From assembly GCF_000165425.1 (NCBI RefSeq), contig NW_001799355.1, positions 188,019-252,018 on the forward strand: a stretch of 64,000 nt of DNA, in the 5' to 3' direction. Shown here piece by piece: positions 11,487-23,849 of the stretch. The notes beneath the pieces were generated by a model. It worked only from the letters and a program-made list of their open reading frames with translations. It searched no databases and was not told the origin of the DNA. Source of the DNA: Paramecium tetraurelia (Eukaryota > Ciliophora > Oligohymenophorea > Peniculida > Parameciidae). The stretch's first letter is position 1. Every line of letters starts with the position of its first letter. A program made the position numbers and the translations under genes.

Positions 11487-14400
11487 ATGAAATCTCTAAA
11501 GTTTATAAAGATTCTAAATACAATTATTTACAGAACAATGATAATTCAAGAATTTACAAGTTAACCATCAAAACTGGTATATTTTTTTGCTCAATTCTTC
11601 AATGAATTGCTTGTACTAAAATGTGGCTTGCTAATTTAAAAATATGACTATAAAATTGAAAGCTTATTCGAAAAATTCTTGCTATAGGTAATTCGACCTT
11701 ATACATACTTTATTCAACAGGAATTAATGCTCTTTTACAGCATTGGGACTTTTGTACTTCTTTAACTTTTGATAATTTTTTGGGTTTATCTTCTCAATAT
11801 ATCAGGAGATTAGGAGAAAAAAACATACATATAGTTAATAAATAAATATGAATCAAGCTCAACCTTACAATTTTCACTCATTTACATTTGGAAGTTGGTA
11901 TTTTTAATGTTGTCCGAATTTCTCAGCCTAATAATGATCGAAGGGTGTTTCGTTATTTTGTTTGATGAAAAGATTGATAATATATTTTGTCTAATTAGTT
12001 CCATAATAATGCTGCTTGAAATTTTAGTTATTGTGATGCTTTAATAAGTGTTTATGAATCAAAGCTTATCATACATACCAAGATAACTGAACTAAATAAT
12101 TCGACCAACGCTCCTAGTTTACTTAAGCAAATTACTAAAAATAATTGTATTGTGCTTATTTACAAGTTCAATAACGAATAAATCTATAATGGTCTTAGTC
12201 ATATTAATATTAAATGGTTTGCTTGAATTATATATGTTATTAATTTTGTCAATTAAACTGGATAGATATTTGGTTAGACAAAATGTATTAATGCAATGCT
12301 TGATAATATGTGTTTCAATTTAGCAAATAATCAACATATACATTGATTAATCCTTATAGTTTTTATGGATTATTGTCTCAGTTTTATTGTAGTAAATCCC
12401 TGTCATTCTATTATTTAAATTACAATATCTTGCAGACCTCTGAAAACCCTCATAGTACAACAAAAATTTAAACTCAGTTATTAGAAAATCAAAAGAAATT
12501 ATATTATTCATCAGTAGATGACAGATAGGAGAAATTCAGAATATAGATTGGTCAATAAGATTTTTATATCATATCATTAAAAAAGTTGCAGAAAATAAGT
12601 GTGTTACTGTAATAATGAAGAAATGGTAATGATTAAATTGGAAAGTATTATATTAAAAGACTTAATTAAGAAATTAAAAGCCTAAATACAATAGTCTTAA
12701 TAATAATCCTCGTTATTTTATATCTAGTATATTTAGCTACTTATTTAAAATGGAAAATGCTTTGACGCTTTGAATGTGACCTAAAAAGTACTGAATTAGT
12801 TCAATAGAAGAACATAACAATTCAAGAAACCTACACAATTAATAAAAGGATAAATTTCACTTTAACAAAAAATATTATTTAAATTACTTTAACAGCAAAT
12901 CTTAATATCTATAAAATATTCCATTTAAAGTAGATCAACAGGAGCAGCTAAACATTACATAATAAAATAGGCCATACGATCATTATAACAAAAAGTTGAT
13001 TCTGAAAAGATTTTGTAAGAATAATTTAATGTCATTTTGAAAGCAAAAATGGATTTTTTAGATGAAATAGCAAAGAAGCCAAATCTAGAAGTTATTTACA
13101 TAAATAATCAAGCTTTGAAAATAATCAAATAAATTGAAGAATTAAAGAAAAGATTAGTGAATAATTTCGAAATAGTTCCTAGTATCTTATTTATAATAAA
13201 TTTTAGCTCATAACAATTAAAGTTTGCTTCTATTTTTTCAGATAGAGATTTTGAATGATTTGATAAATTCATAAACAATTAACACTATGAACACTCAACT
13301 CGATGATCAAGAACAAATTGTTAATGCAAATAACATTTATCAAGAATTTGCCACTCAATATTCATATGTCACTTTCATTCTAAAAGAAGAAGATAATATT
13401 GAGTTAGTTTAAGATGGCTTAAATAAAGCAATTAGAATAGGGTCTACGAAATATACTTCATTTGAGGAAATGGTTCCTTCTTCTTTAGTTTCAGCACATA
13501 AATACCTTATGAAAGATTTTTTTTAAACAGGATAAAATAAGTATTATTTAAACATTGGTTAATCCTTTATCTAAATATCAATAGGAGTTATAAGCCCAAT
13601 TGAAATGTGTTTGGATATTTCATTCGATTTATCAATGAATCAATTGTTATCTACAGCATTTATCAGATTAGCAAGTAATAATATTCTAATCCATTACTTC
13701 TTATTGGATGGCCAACTTAAGATTAGGGAGATATCTCAGCTACTCTATTAAAAGATATTGGAATATCCAGTAAATTAAAAAATGATATTTATGGATTAAT
13801 CCATCTTTGCTTTTATTCCTACTTTAGCTGAAAAAGATTTCCTTCATGATAGAACTTTGGGCTTGTATTAAATAAATTTTCCAACTAATAATAATAAATC
13901 AATTACTACGCATTCCAAATATAGTTAAAAATCAATAGAAATATTTTAAGGTGTAATTAGTGTTTCAGTAAGAAAGATTAATCAAAAAAATACATATTAC
14001 ATATTAGAAATCACAGATTTGAAATCTGATAAAAAGGTTTATGATTCAATAACATTATCAAATCAATAATAATATATTGAAGTGGATGAAAAAGAGATTA
14101 TTAACATTCCATTTGATATGTGTTCACAACCCGAATAAAGTAATTTTAATTAAGTAGTATAACAATAATTAACATCCCGTTTGGATTCTTAAAGACCATT
14201 ATTATTCACAAGTCTAGGTGAATGTTTAGATGGCTAGATAGATAATGTAAAAGGCAGCCAAAGTTAATTATCAAATAAATTAGAAAATTCAGTATAATCA
14301 AAACATAAAGAATCCAAATCAGATGAAGTATTAAAGTAATTTGACGATTAAGGATCATAAATATCATCAGTGGCAGCAGTTCGAAGATCTGCTTACTTTA

Positions 14401-16266
14401 AATAATTTTCAATTGTAAATTAGTTAATCTTTTCTAAAGTTTTCCCTCTTAACATTAAAATCTTTAATTTTATGTATTTTCTTTATATTTTTGCTGGAGT
14501 AATCAATTTAAGTATCCTTATTGAATAAGTGCAAAAACTATAAAACTATCAAGACCTTTTGGCATTATTGAGCATCAAATATGATATATATGAACCAATT
14601 GAATCATTTTTAAATACTAGATATACTATTGTTGGCCTAAATTAAGCAATAGCAACTAGAGTGATAACCTAATCTGTATTTAATGAATTAGTTGCATTTC
14701 CCAGATCAAATTTAGCAAGAGGATATGATGATTTAAAAGGAAATATCTTTGATGTAATATCTCGGAAAGAATTCTAGACATTTCTAAAAGATAGATATTT
14801 TGATAGTAATTGGTATATATCTACTAATAAAGGAATCAATAAGAATATGACGTTTAGAAGCGGAATTTTGGCATTGTTGAATTATTAGTACGATTTTAAA
14901 TTAGCATACACAGTTAAGACATTATAGACAGATGGACCATATTTTTATTATTCATATAAGAATTATATTCCACTTTATACAATCTTTGCCTAATTGAATT
15001 CAGATATTTTGGATCAACTGACGAACCAACTAACAGATTAATCAGATTAGCTTACTATGATTTCAGCTCCATTTAATGTATTCTTAGGAATAGTATCTAT
15101 TATTTACTATATTTATTTAATAAGATAAAGAAGGTTAAAAAATAAGATTTTAAGTCTACTTTATCAGTAGGATAATGAAGTTGTTGGGCACGAAGTTCAA
15201 AGATTGAAATAATTATAAACTTTAATTAATTCCAACTATAGTTCTTTATATCAATATGCTTTAGATGTTTAGAGTTTTGATGAAAATTTGAAGCAACAAG
15301 AAGGGGAATTCTTTAGATTAATCAATAAAAAAGGGAATCGAACAGCAGGATCAAGAAAAAATAGATAAATAAAGCTTTACAATTTCATGTAGTTGGGAAT
15401 ACTCCTTGCCAATATAATTGTTCTACTATTGTTATACTACATTACAATCAGCTCTCTTGACTAATATTTAACCAAATCAAAAAATACAGGATAATTCTAT
15501 GAATCTCTTTCTAATACAGGAGTGGATGTTCTAATCATTTATGCATAAAGAGAAGTATTGTACAGAATAACTTTATTTTCATATTTAACTTCCGAAGATG
15601 CTTCCGATTTATAACTTCAAGTGGATAATAGTCTAGAATCAATTAATAAATTCAGTGGATTGCTGTTAGTATTAAATCAAAATGATTATTTATTGGATGA
15701 TTCATCCTTAGAATTATTTGATAAAATTAGTTCTTCTTCTCTATGCAACTATTTACCAGAAGTAAATTTATTTTCTATTTTAAGATATACGCAAACGTTT
15801 CGACTACTCTTTGTCCCTAGGTTTTATCAGGAGTATTAAATTAAGGATTGATATCAACTCTGAACGTAATGTATAACTCGATTAAATCTGAAAAACAAGT
15901 GAATAACTTTACTAACAGATCCAATGCTCAAGTACCATTGAGAGAATTGGAAGGAGCAACATTTACCGCAAAAGTGATAAAAGAATTAGTCAAAAAACTA
16001 TATTCGAATCTTTATAATTACACAAACGAGATAAAATCTAATTTTTAAGTAAATATGCTATATTATTTTAGATTATATACATCTGTGGTATTTTTATATA
16101 ACTAATATTTGGGTTTAGTATAATTTATAAAATTAGTGCGTATGAAAGAGAATAAATGAACATTTTACGAAAAGTTGTCTATCTATTGCCTTAATCAACA
16201 CTTTTGTTTGATGATTCATTCTAAAGGCAAATCAAGATTATTATGAAATAAGGATAGTTAGTTTGA
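11487..16266 (+). CDS. Giant multi-pass membrane protein with PAS-like segment (TmcB-like)
   Basis: One gene of 1561 residues after removing a 23-nt intron near 12358-12380 and others of 25 nt near 13188, 23 nt near 15766 and 23 nt near 16049. The N-terminal third is a series of hydrophobic helices. Then comes a helical region with a Cys-rich start (CRKQVCYCNNEE) and a repeat-like stretch, then a PAS-like segment with the pattern VPSSLVSAHKYLMKDFFQTG near 13470-13520. The C-terminal half has further membrane helices around 14440-14530, 15080-15130, 15400-15450 and 16070-16130. This order matches the very large ciliate family annotated as TmcB/TmcC-like or PAS-domain membrane proteins; members' functions are not established. 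ATG 11487 is the first after an in-frame TGA at 11448. Confidence 0.72.
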
Positions 16267-16461
16267 CTTAGATTTATTACTTAAATTATTAATATAGAAG
16301 TAAATAATAAATTAAAGTTCATTCTATAAATTTACCTTGTTGGCTCATATCTTTATCTAAAACAGATAAATTTAATCTGATTTTCTCTTTATTAACGCCA
16401 CTTTTCTTTGACAGATTTAACAAAGTAGTTAAAGCATAAAATAATAAATATATTTAGAATT

Positions 16462-17238
16462 TCAATTATTAAACTATTCATCAATTCTTTCACATGTGTC
16501 TTCGAGCAATCTCAAAAGTTAATCTGCCATAGATTCCCTTTGTTATTTTTCGCTTTTTAATTCGGTCTGAATTCTTTAATGTATATCTTCTATCATATTA
16601 AATATTTTCTTTTGGGTTTCATCTCTAATTTGTCTTTCCACTTGTAATATGTCTTAAAATGCATTAATTTAATTATCTATTTGTTCAATTAAATTATTCT
16701 ATGAATCTTCTCTATTTTAAGTTTCTCCTTCTAATAAATATTTCAATTCACTCATTTATAAGTTAATGCTTTGTAATAATTTATTTGTTTTTTCTTTGCA
16801 TGTACCGTTGCTTGATTATAAATTAGAATTGAGACTATTGAATCTTTCTTCAATTTATTTTAACAATTACAATTCCAATTTTCTTTTGTTCTAATTACAA
16901 ATTCAATATTATACACTTTTTTCCTCTTCCACTTGCTAAGTTAGTTATTCTTCAAAGTTACGAAGATCCTTTTATTTTAGTTCATCAAATTATTCTCTAT
17001 CATTTTTTTCTTAATAAACTTAATCTTGTAATTTTAACAAATGGTCTTTTAAGGTTTTGAACTTCTGTTCTTCTTTTGGTTTTTCTTAATTCAAAAGCGA
17101 TTCTATTCTTTGGATATGCTATTCTACTAATTCTTTTTTGTCATTCTTCTCTTTATCCAATCCTTATTTTAAATTAGACCACTTCTCAGTCAATACTTTT
17201 AACCTATCAGTTTATGGAGATTCTAGAGTGGATTACAT
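16462..17238 (-). CDS. SF-assemblin / striated-fibre protein
   Basis: 258-residue, intron-free, almost entirely coiled-coil protein with regular heptads and many Gln/Glu/Lys. The C-terminal block ELKSEKQQRESMADQLL followed by RLLEDTC and an acidic tail is the signature end of the SF-assemblin/beta-giardin family, which forms striated rootlet fibres attached to basal bodies; Paramecium has many members. The short serine/proline-containing head (STLESPQTD) is also typical. ATG 17238 is the only in-frame start; the frame is open a little further upstream without another ATG. Confidence 0.82.
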
Positions 17239-17298
17239 ATAGCACAGTACCTCTCCTGACCTTTTCAATTGATTGGAATTATGGATTGTTTGAATATT

Positions 17299-17769
17299 TC
17301 ATTTCAAATTAAATACGTTAATATTATTTATCATTGACCATGGTACTATTTTAACAAAATTATGTAAATTTTCATATTATTAATCATCAATATGGAATTT
17401 AGGCTTGAGTGATCTCACTATTGCACTACATCCAACATCTGTTTAAAATGGTAAATGATGTACTCCTTTTGGAAGATTAGTTTGATTTGTTCTACTCAAG
17501 CATATCACATCGCATATTGATGTTAATTAAGTCATAAAATATTGTTATTCCTCATTGAACACTTCCCCTCTTAAAGTGATGCAACCTCTACTCTTAGAGT
17601 TTTGATCCACTTTTTAATCAAATAATTAATTCAAAATTTGTATTTGTGATAATTTAGTATCTGGTTGCTCTTATTATGGTGGCTAACTAATAATCTTGGT
17701 GATAAATTTCGGTGCCATAAACAATAAAACAACTAAGAATATAATTACTAATATGAATGTAATTGCCAT
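17299..17769 (-). CDS. Small signal-anchored hypothetical protein
   Basis: 156 residues, no intron. It begins with a strong hydrophobic helix (ITFILVIIFLVVLLFMA), probably a signal anchor, followed by a soluble domain with two Cys motifs (SRGCITL, DVICLSRTN) and DVGCSAIVRSL. I do not recognise the family. It sits 29 bases downstream of the tectonic-like gene and 60 upstream of the SF-assemblin gene, all leftward. Confidence 0.65.
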
Positions 17770-17798
17770 TTAATAAATTATTATTATTATATAAATAT

Positions 17799-19470
17799 TC
17801 ATCCATAATTAATAAAGGGTGCTAAAATATCATCAGGGAGACCTCCAATAAGTTAAGGTGAAGGTCCTTTAAAGTGAGTCCAAGTATTAGGTATCTCAAT
17901 AAATTAAATATAAAATCTATATTCGTATTAAGCAGCATCAATTGATACTTGAGTGCAAATCAATGAGGCTGAATTAATTCTGAACCTCTCCTTTCCCTTT
18001 TCTCCATATACAATATACCCAAAAGTGAGAGAGAACTGATAACTGTCAGTTGATGAACATGGAGATACCAGCAACCATTCATCAGTACTTAGATTATTTG
18101 AACCTGAATCACCATATCTGGCTACAAATTTCAGATTATCTGCAACATTCTTATAAATATTGGAAGTTGAGAAACTGATGGATGATTTTGAACAAGAAAT
18201 CTTTTAATCCTCTAAAAATTTGATTTGAAAAGAATGACTGACATCTTTAGTAGTACTGGATATGCATAATCCCTAAATGAGGATAATATTGATAATAATA
18301 CATCATAAGATTCTACTCCTATAAACAATTATTATAACAATTCCTCATTTGTATTATCCAAAGACTTTTTAAATCTTAAAGGAGCTCCTCTTGAATATCC
18401 TCCCTTACTTGATATATCATAGGCCTCCCCTTTGACAGTTTTATAAATGATTCCACTGATAGCAGGTATTATGTTGACTGCATCTGCATTCACCTGAACA
18501 GCATCTATCATAAAGATCGTAGCATCAATTGAAGTTGGTTTACCACTTTTTTCTGTATCATCAATAGGGACCGCAGCCATATTGAATTGATAGATAACAC
18601 CGACAACCATATTAGTTTTTCCGACAGGATCAGTGGGAGTTGTAATGGTAGCATACTGATATCTCTTTGTGGCGTCATTATATGTAATTTAATAAGTGGC
18701 ACTAACCTTTACACTTAATCCCCAGATTGTTAATGATAAATAATTTGAGTATTTGAATTCTGTTAGCAATAGTGGTGTTATTTAATCATCAGTTAATTCT
18801 TGAATAATTGAATATCTTAATACATCTTGAACATATAGAGACAGGGTAAGTCTGATATCTTCTAATTTGACTTGATTGACATCCTTTATCATTGTCATTT
18901 CTTGGTCTATACATGTACATCAAATCTAGGTTACTTATCAGAGTTGAAGTAATGTAATTTTCAGTAGACAAACCTATAAATGTGGGGGTGCTTGAAAATT
19001 TAGATATGTATTCCTCTATTTTAGCGGTATAATCTTTTGAATCTAATTCTTTGTTTTACAAAGTGGACAAAGTGTTTTGATTTGTAACGCAACCCAAGTT
19101 TTTAAATAGCTGACAATATCCATATGTAATCTTACATTGTATGCAATTCTTAGTCCTAAATACAAATCACTTGAACTTTTTTGATAATCTCTATTGCATT
19201 CAGGAATTTGATACGCAGAGGAATATACTACATTAAGATTTAAAATGTACTTTTCTCTCTGCATTTTCTTGCTAAATCCCATTCAACTATTGTATTGCTA
19301 TCACATTTAGAATCACAGCAACAGTATTCATCACAAAAATCAGTTGAAAAATTGCATGCACAACTTACTGATTCATGTATCAACGATTCTGTTGCACTCA
19401 AGCTTAGTTGACTCAATTGGCATTCAATTCCTTTCAAAACTAAACTTATCAAAAGTAATTCATTCAACAT
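17799..19470 (-). CDS. Tectonic-like ciliary transition-zone protein
   Basis: Starts with a signal-peptide-like segment and then CACNFSTDFCDEYCCCDSKC, the Cys-rich motif that opens tectonics, proteins of the transition-zone MKS complex that controls membrane entry into cilia. Further on, the pattern GYSRGAPLRF resembles the GNPGY/GxP motif of the DUF1619 tectonic domain, with beta-rich extracellular sequence around it. The C-terminus (PSPQLIGGLPDDILAPF) has no obvious transmembrane helix, so it may be a secreted form. Intron positions between 18600 and 19250 are not resolved. The start is 138 bases from the divergently oriented CDT1-like gene. Confidence 0.68.
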
Positions 19471-19608
19471 TTAAATATATAATATATTATATTCTAAAAT
19501 GACTATCACAATTACAAATTTTTATGTTTAATGATAATTAATTAATCGCGCTAATAATTCGATATTGTAGTCCAAGGCGGAAAGAATTAATAATAATTAT
19601 TAATAAAC
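19471..19608. promoter_or_regulatory. Shared region between divergent tectonic-like and CDT1-like genes
   Basis: 138 AT-rich bases separate the two start codons, so both promoters must lie here. No specific motif is identified. Confidence 0.4.
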
Positions 19609-20662
19609 ATGAAAAGCAAAAATATTAATGTTGCTCCAGATCTTAATTCAGTCCTTCAGAAGAAGGTTAGACTTTGTGAAGATAGCCAAAGTACTACACT
19701 CTTTAACGAGAACTCCAATTCCCTTGAATCCTTCCCTACATTATCGAAAATAGCATCGAAATACCTTAATAAACCTTCACTTAGAGAAAGATTTCAATAA
19801 ATTAATAATACTGGAAACTTATAAGCAAGCAAATATTACACTTTAATTTCCATCTTATCAGCTATTGACTCACAATTATTATTTCTAAAATATAGAGTAC
19901 ATTTACATATAACCTTAGAGAGAATCTTTGTTTTGGCCAAACATTGTCAAAAGTTGTTATGATTCTTAATAATTATAAGTCACAACTCGATAATTATAAG
20001 AAATATTAACTGTTTGGAGTTAAAGTTATATCATTATTTGGGAAAAATTTGAAAAGCAAGGTGGGAATTTCGAACTCCTACTCAAATTCCCAGAAAAACA
20101 ATTATTAAACTCTTAAGAATTGAATTCTAGAAAAGAATTATTTTAAAATAAATTGGAAGCCTTTTTATAATTAAATGGAGATTACGTAGAACCAATGAAG
20201 TTACCTTAGAAACCTTAATTTGCTGATCCCAATCTTAAGAAAGAAAATAATTAATCAAGTAAAAGCGATTGTGTACAATTTTCTCAATCCATTAACATCT
20301 CCAGAATCTTTTAAGATAAGGATAAACCATGTGATAACAAACAATTATCTACAGTATCCTAAAAACTAATTGATAAGCTTCGAGAAAGGAAATTGCAGGA
20401 AAAATAAAAGTCAGAAGAATCATAAGATGACAAATAATTATCCTCAAAAAAGTAGCATATCTTAGTCGCGACTATGCTACACTCCTATTACAAATAAAGA
20501 GATGTATCAAATATGTTCTTCAATAATGTACTCAAATACATTCATGATCATAATACTAATGTTCTTTTGAGTAGTGAATAAATTAAATCAATCATAAGTA
20601 TGTATTCAGTTCTATAAAGTGAGTCTTATTCAAACTATTGCAAATTGGCTGTAGCTAATTGA
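19609..20662 (+). CDS. CDT1: DNA replication licensing factor CDT1-like
   Basis: 343 residues with one 22-nt intron (near 19908-19929). CDT1 binds geminin and loads MCM helicase at origins. The central domain fits the CDT1 fold: DSQLLFLKYRRESLFWPNIV, then QLQEILTVWSQSYIIIWEKF, matching the HLAQI...YP...Y pattern, then RKELFQNKLEAFL, like the RRxxFxxxL helix. The conserved KLIDKLRERKLQEKQK corresponds to the LLERIRxKE motif that precedes the C-terminal winged helix, and LSSEQIKSIISMYSVLQSES lies in the MCM-binding region. The N-terminus is short and disordered. No PIP degron is obvious. Family assignment rests on pattern order, not on a search. Confidence 0.75.
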
Positions 20663-21613
20663 TAATTCTGGAGGATAAATTCTCAGATTAAACAAAGAAA
20701 TAGATTTACCAAATATCATCAACTAATTGTGATGAATTGAATGTTTATGAATCTCTAATTAAGTAGTTTTATATTTAACATCACCAATCCTATAATTTCA
20801 CTTCAAATAGATTTTTATATATTTTGACAATTTTGTTGAGAGTTATACATAACAATTTAAATCTAATTTTCCCTCTAAGAAATTCTGTCTAAAGTTTACA
20901 AGGAATATGAGTAATAATCACAATTCAGAAAGAATAATCAAATTAAGATGAATTTACTTATCTAACAAATTTCCTAATTTTTATCAACATGATGAAAATA
21001 AATTATTGGTCTAACTAGAGGTTAAGATCACCTAATTGGACCTTGTAAAATTTGTTGATTTTTGAGAACTTTATAATTATATTTTGTATTTTATAAGGTT
21101 TTTCTTTTTCTATAAATGAATTTCATAATGTACGATTCTCTATTTCTTGTAATAATTTATATTATTTTATTAATTTGTTGTTTATTTCCATCAATTATTA
21201 TTTAGAGTTCATTTATAGTTTATAAAATTATTAAAGGTTTTCATAAGTTTCTGGATAAAGTTATATTGCTAGCAATAATATTTTTAATGTAGATAAAGTT
21301 TAAACTATTTCTTTTTATTTAAATATTCTCAATTTATAATTACACAATTATATTTATCAGATGTCTAAGATAAAACAACATAATCTTTAGTTATAATTAT
21401 TATTTAAGACCTGATTTTAAACTATTCAGATGTAGAAAATGAATTAAATTCATTCAAACTATAATTTTTAAATTTTCCAACAAGTTTATTACAAAATTAT
21501 TAATATAATTTTTTAGAAAGTCAGAATATTTTAACACGAATTTCATCAGTTTCATTTTAAGGATTGATTCTATGTTTCAAAGCATGATTCCATAAAATAT
21601 CCCGTTTTAACCG
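20663..21613. other. Gene-free region of about 950 bases
   Basis: Very AT-rich and without readable frames. It contains one strong hairpin (21008-21042) within a larger possible stem (20983-21059), annotated separately. Confidence 0.5.
20983..21059 (+). ncRNA. Candidate small structured RNA
   Basis: An inner hairpin at 21008-21042 pairs GGTC..AA..TA..GGT with ACC..TA..TT..GACC around a 7-base loop. ATCAAC at 20983-20988 can pair with GTTGAT at 21054-21059, enclosing it. ATGATGA at 20989-20995, next to the outer stem, resembles a snoRNA C box, but I see no clear D box before GTTGAT. It is the only GC-richer structured element in a 950-base gene-free stretch. It could instead be a transcription terminator of the CDT1-like gene. 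Strand is arbitrary. Confidence 0.25.
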
Positions 21614-22615
21614 ATGAATCGCTTTCTATTATAATTAATGTCTTAAATAACAAACAATATCTTGATCATTAGCATTATTTTAGTATATGCTTAGGCATAA
21701 ATTTCTTTGAATATTTCTTCAGAGAATTCTGTAGAGAAGTATTTTATTACATCAACAGAAAACATGGTTGTAATAGGTTTTGAAGGACAATAAGTATAAG
21801 TTTATAAATACTGGCCTAGGAAGTGAGAGATTACATATTTTGCAGAATAAATGACTGCACATGTGAGGACATGGTTTCTAAAGGACCAAGAAGCCACCCT
21901 TAGCTTAACTCAATTTAGTAAACCATAAATGTATAATGCATTGATAAAAACACAATTACTTTTGAAAGAAAAGAGAACGGTTGCAAACCTTATGTTTGGA
22001 ACAATAAGCCTTAAGAGGAAGAATAAAAACCATATTAACCTCAAAAAAGAATAACTTAAGCTAATACTTACACAGATAGTGATATGACAGCTTCATTAAC
22101 TGTTGGCTCAACATTGTCATTAAAATGGAAATTCAACACAGATGACACAATAGAAATATGTGTTATCTTAAATAAGAAATCTTGGGTGGGAATAGGATTT
22201 GGCCAAGGAGTATTTTAATATAAATTAACTGTAGATGAATGGAGTAGACATGTTTGCTATTAATATTATAGATGGAGCAGCAGAACTATTAGACTTATAC
22301 GCTACAAGTGAAAGTTAACCCCCAACAGACAGTTCTTAGGACATTACATTGATTTCATCTAGCGTTTCTGATTCAGAAGTAAAAGCTAGGATTAAGAGAA
22401 AATTGAATACTGGGGATTCAAAGGATGCAGTATTGGCCAAAGGATCCACTTATACTTGGAGTTATGCAACTTCTTCATCTCTCGTAATAGAAGATCATAA
22501 GAGTAATGTAGGACAATTTTCAATAACTCTAAGTGAGTCAGGATCATAACAAACTAGTAATGCAAATTTAATATCGTTAATTTTTGGGTTGCTGGTTCTA
22601 GGCTTAATTATTTGA
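21614..22615 (+). CDS. DOMON-domain membrane protein
   Basis: 316 residues with introns of 26 nt (near 21812) and 25 nt (near 22211). N-terminal hydrophobic signal sequence (ILIISIILVYAQAQ), a small Cys-rich region (CRINDCTCEDM), then a DOMON domain: WKFNTDDTIEICV, SWVGIGFGQGM with DMFAINII, and a C-terminal strand WSYATSSS. It ends in a hydrophobic helix (LISLIFGLLVLGLII), consistent with a membrane or GPI anchor. DOMON domains bind haem or sugars in secreted redox enzymes; here the domain stands alone, without a monooxygenase or cytochrome b561 partner, so ligand and role are open. Confidence 0.8.
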
Positions 22616-22847
22616 ATTATAAAATATATTAATTCACATTATTAAGTTAAATTGCATTAAGAATAAAATCAAACTTATTTATTAAATTCGAATTGGCTTG
22701 ATATTTTAGATTTACAATCCACTTCTTTTTTCAGCTTAATTATCATAAATATATAAAAAATACCTTAATATCTAGTCAAGATATGGACTTTCATTGTATA
22801 ATAGATACTTATGTTATTAAAAATAATTTAATTTATTTATTAATAAA

Positions 22848-23834
22848 ATGAAACGATAAAATTCTGCTAATGTTACAGGAAGTCCAAGTCGATATTTCTC
22901 AACAACTTAAAATTAATTTGGAGACATTCTTAAATAGATAACCCACAATTGCAACAATAAACCAATAAAAAAGGCAAGTAGTCCAAATCCTAATGGCCAA
23001 TTATAGAAGAGAATCAAAACTTAAACTAGTTGCTCAAAAATGCCAAATTAAAACAGTTAAAATAAAAAGGCTAGTTCAAGTGTGCCTAAAAATAGGCTAG
23101 AATATTACACAATACACGAGTAAATTGGATCTGGAAAATTTGGTAAAGTTTACAAATGTGTTTTGAACTCAACAAAGAAAATATACGCTATAAAGATGAT
23201 TGATAAGCAATAATTAAAGAAGAATTAAATGAATCATTAGTTGTAAAGAGAGGTGACCATTTAGTAAATGCTAAAACATCCTAACATAATTCAGTTAATC
23301 GAATTTTTTGAGACTGCTACAAATTATTGTTTAGTAATGGAATATGCAAATGGAGGAACTTTATTTTAGTCATTGATGAGATAAAATAATAAAAGATATT
23401 CTGAGCCTGCTGCCTCAAATATGATAAAGCAAGTTGCCTTAGCTATATAATAAATGCAAAAACAATCAATAATACACAGGGATCTTAAGCCAGAAAACAT
23501 ATTATGGAGCGATGGAGTATTGAAAATAAGTGATTTTGGTTGGTCAATTCAAGACAAAAAAGAAAGGGATACTCTCTGTGGAACAATAGACTATTTACCT
23601 CCAGAAATGGTCTATGGATAATCTTATGATAACTCAATAGATTTATGGTCATTAGGAGTCTTAACTTTTGAATTAACAACAGGCAAGACGCCCTTTTAAA
23701 TTCAAGAGGGGTTTGCATTACAATTCCCAGATCATTTATCGGGAGATGTAAAAGATTTAATGAAAGGATTGTTGGCTGAGAAAAAGAATAGAAAATCAAT
23801 AGATTGGGTCTTAAATCATGTTTGGTTATGCTGA
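22848..23834 (+). CDS. Aurora-like serine/threonine protein kinase
   Basis: 328 residues, no intron. A basic, Asn/Ser/Gln-rich N-terminal tail of about 85 residues is followed by a complete kinase domain: [11 protein letters not shown] (P-loop) near residue 94, YAIKMI with the catalytic Lys, [12 protein letters not shown] near 210, ISDFGWS near 228, and activation segment [13 protein letters not shown]. The DFGWS and GTxDYLPPEM patterns are characteristic of Aurora kinases, which act at spindle poles, kinetochores and cilia. The domain ends without a C-terminal extension. All catalytic residues are present. The stop is 15 bases from the stop of the convergent NAD kinase gene. Confidence 0.85.
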
Positions 23835-23849
23835 TACTATTTAATATTT

